Positions 29,639 through 30,566 of a stretch of 30,566 nucleotides of DNA are shown piece by piece (position 1 is the first letter of the stretch; every line of letters begins with the position of its first letter). The stretch spans positions 1 to 30,566 of the IMG/VR virus record IMGVR_UViG_3300035670_000942. The stretch is one strand, 5' to 3'. A program made the translations under genes and the position numbers. Source of the stretch: a virus. The notes below the pieces were generated by a model that saw only the letters and a list, made by a program, of their open reading frames with translations, had not been told where the DNA came from and ran no database searches.

Positions 29639-30132
29639 TGACTAGGGAAGAACTCATAGCACGTATTAAAAGACTTGCTCCTCAAGTAATTAAAAGACAG
29701 GAGAAAATAGAAACTATTGCTGTTGAGTATGATGAATTAACTAAATTCCCTGAGTTAAAACATGTCATTGTAGATTTACTAACTAGTGATTTTAATAAAT
29801 TTATCTCATCTATAGATTGGGTAGCTCCTCGTCCTACTACATTTCGTATTAATTTAAAAAATAACCAAGAATTTTATCTTATATATGGCAAACGTAGTTG
29901 GATAGCCCAAATTGAAGGTAAAAAATATTACTTACTTAACTTACCAGAAGAAGAAAGAGCAGCAGAAGCTATCTCCCGTATTTTAAGATACGGAGCTAAA
30001 TCAGAAGACACTATACCTACTGATGAAGAACTAGCAGCAAGCCCATCACCACTACCAGGAGAAACACCACCAGCTGGAGGAGAAACACCAGCAGAAGAAA
30101 CCCCACCTACAGAAGAAACACCTCCGATATAA
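29638..30132 (+). CDS. hypothetical protein with Pro/Glu/Thr tail (164 aa)
   Basis: 164 residues. A compact N-terminal domain (1-120) has mixed alpha/beta composition and the strand-rich R-P-T-T-F-R-I-N-L-K-N-N-Q-E-F-Y-L-I-Y-G-K-R-S-W-I-A-Q-I-E-G-K-K-Y-Y-L-L-N-L. It is followed by a repetitive Pro/Glu/Thr/Gly tail (about 130-164, repeated E-T-P-P and E-E-T-P-P units) that is probably disordered. Not recognised. Coupled to its upstream neighbour by TAATG. Confidence 0.65.
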   Translation: MTREELIARIKRLAPQVIKRQEKIETIAVEYDELTKFPELKHVIVDLLTSDFNKFISSIDWVAPRPTTFRINLKNNQEFYLIYGKRSWIAQIEGKKYYLLNLPEEERAAEAISRILRYGAKSEDTIPTDEELAASPSPLPGETPPAGGETPAEETPPTEETPPI

Positions 30133-30141
30133 AAACTAATT

Positions 30142-30566
30142 ATGACTAAAGAACATATTATATATACTTTAGGCATTAATGTCCCTACATTAACTGAGTC
30201 TTTAAACGGTAATAAAAATTCCCTTCAATTAATATTAGAGGAACAGATGTTGTATGAATCTTTTTTAGATTCAGTTAAAGCATACGCTAAAGAAAAATGG
30301 AATAAAGTTGTCACTACTATTAAAGACTGGAAGGATGTAGCCGCAGCCATCGGAAAATTTATTTCCTCAGAAAACATTGATGGGATATTAGGAGCAATAT
30401 GGAGATATGGCGTACAACAACCTTTAAAATCATTAAAAACTTTACTTGATAAAGTTAAATTAGGTGATTTTTATACAAACAAAATACTACCTACTATAAA
30501 AAAAATAAGCCAATTAAAAGGATGGAAGGGATTTATAGTTATATTAAGTATTGGCTCTATTATAAA
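30142..30566 (+). CDS. partial gene, hypothetical protein running off the window
   Basis: Open from the ATG at 30142 to the window end, at least 141 residues, no stop seen. The protein begins MTKEHIIYTLGINVPTL, then contains M-L-Y-E-S-F-L-D-S-V-K-A-Y-A-K-E-K-W-N-K-V-V-T-T-I-K and hydrophobic stretches near the end (F-I-V-I-L-S-I-G-S-I-I) that may start a membrane segment. The helical, Lys-rich middle could be amphipathic. The start has ATT before ATG. Function not assigned from this fragment. Confidence 0.65.
   Translation, partial: MTKEHIIYTLGINVPTLTESLNGNKNSLQLILEEQMLYESFLDSVKAYAKEKWNKVVTTIKDWKDVAAAIGKFISSENIDGILGAIWRYGVQQPLKSLKTLLDKVKLGDFYTNKILPTIKKISQLKGWKGFIVILSIGSII

Noticed and set aside
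29928-30176. - strand Gly/Ser-rich frame
   Set aside because: Shadow of the Pro/Glu-rich tail of the gene at 29638.

Overview
The window reads as part of a large, AT-rich, T4-type (contractile-tailed) phage genome, probably infecting a Bacteroidota/Flavobacteriia host. The T4-type call rests on a cluster resembling gp5 spike, gp25 and gp6 baseplate wedge, a gp55-like late sigma factor, a gp61-like primase and many small co-directional genes. The host call rests on the near-absence of Shine-Dalgarno sequences, promoter cores that fit the Bacteroidota -7 element TAnnTTTG except for the last base, a CarboxypepD_reg-like domain and a Bacteroidota-style histone H1-like (Hc1) small protein. All supported genes are on the + strand.

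Region 1 (about 1-5320) is an accessory/early region of very small genes. Many are single-gene cassettes, each with its own copy of a 13-nt promoter core TTAC-N-TATATTTA (14 copies) 14-35 nt before the start codon. Several cassettes are separated by G/C hairpin terminators whose T-tract runs straight into the next promoter. Starts carry a recurrent GTTATG context. Two genes here are paralogues built of exact 28-residue GRP (AT-hook-like) repeats, one of them with a Rho_N/SAP-like head. Three intergenic stretches (967-1227, 3901-3959, 4375-4730) are rich in palindromes and GC-rich hairpins and look like structured RNA or DNA.

Region 2 (about 5325-8610) holds a T5orf172/GIY-YIG protein, small coiled-coil genes, an HD-domain phosphohydrolase, a single-pass membrane protein and the gp55-like late sigma factor.

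Region 3 (about 8614-24374) is the late baseplate/tail operon: spike (gp5-like), a protein with a CarboxypepD_reg-like domain, gp25, gp6, a DNRLRE-like structural protein, a 2007-residue giant structural protein, and three further tail proteins, two of which share a C-terminal domain. Blocks begin with TATTTATA motifs (five copies, three with an identical 16-mer). These are candidate late promoters for the gp55-like factor.

Region 4 (24381-30566) holds a second GIY-YIG (SegE-like) protein, DNA primase, a PD-(D/E)XK nuclease, an HExxH metallopeptidase, a zinc-ribbon protein, a membrane-anchored GAF-like protein, then another late-promoter block with acidic, histone-like and structural/core-like proteins, and a last gene that runs off the window. 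Many adjacent genes overlap as TAATG or ATGA, suggesting translation by stop-start coupling.

The most unusual material is the repeated promoter/terminator cassette array, the two AT-hook repeat paralogues, the structured non-coding stretches and the phage-encoded histone H1-like protein. Functional names are from motif recognition by eye; no database search was run.
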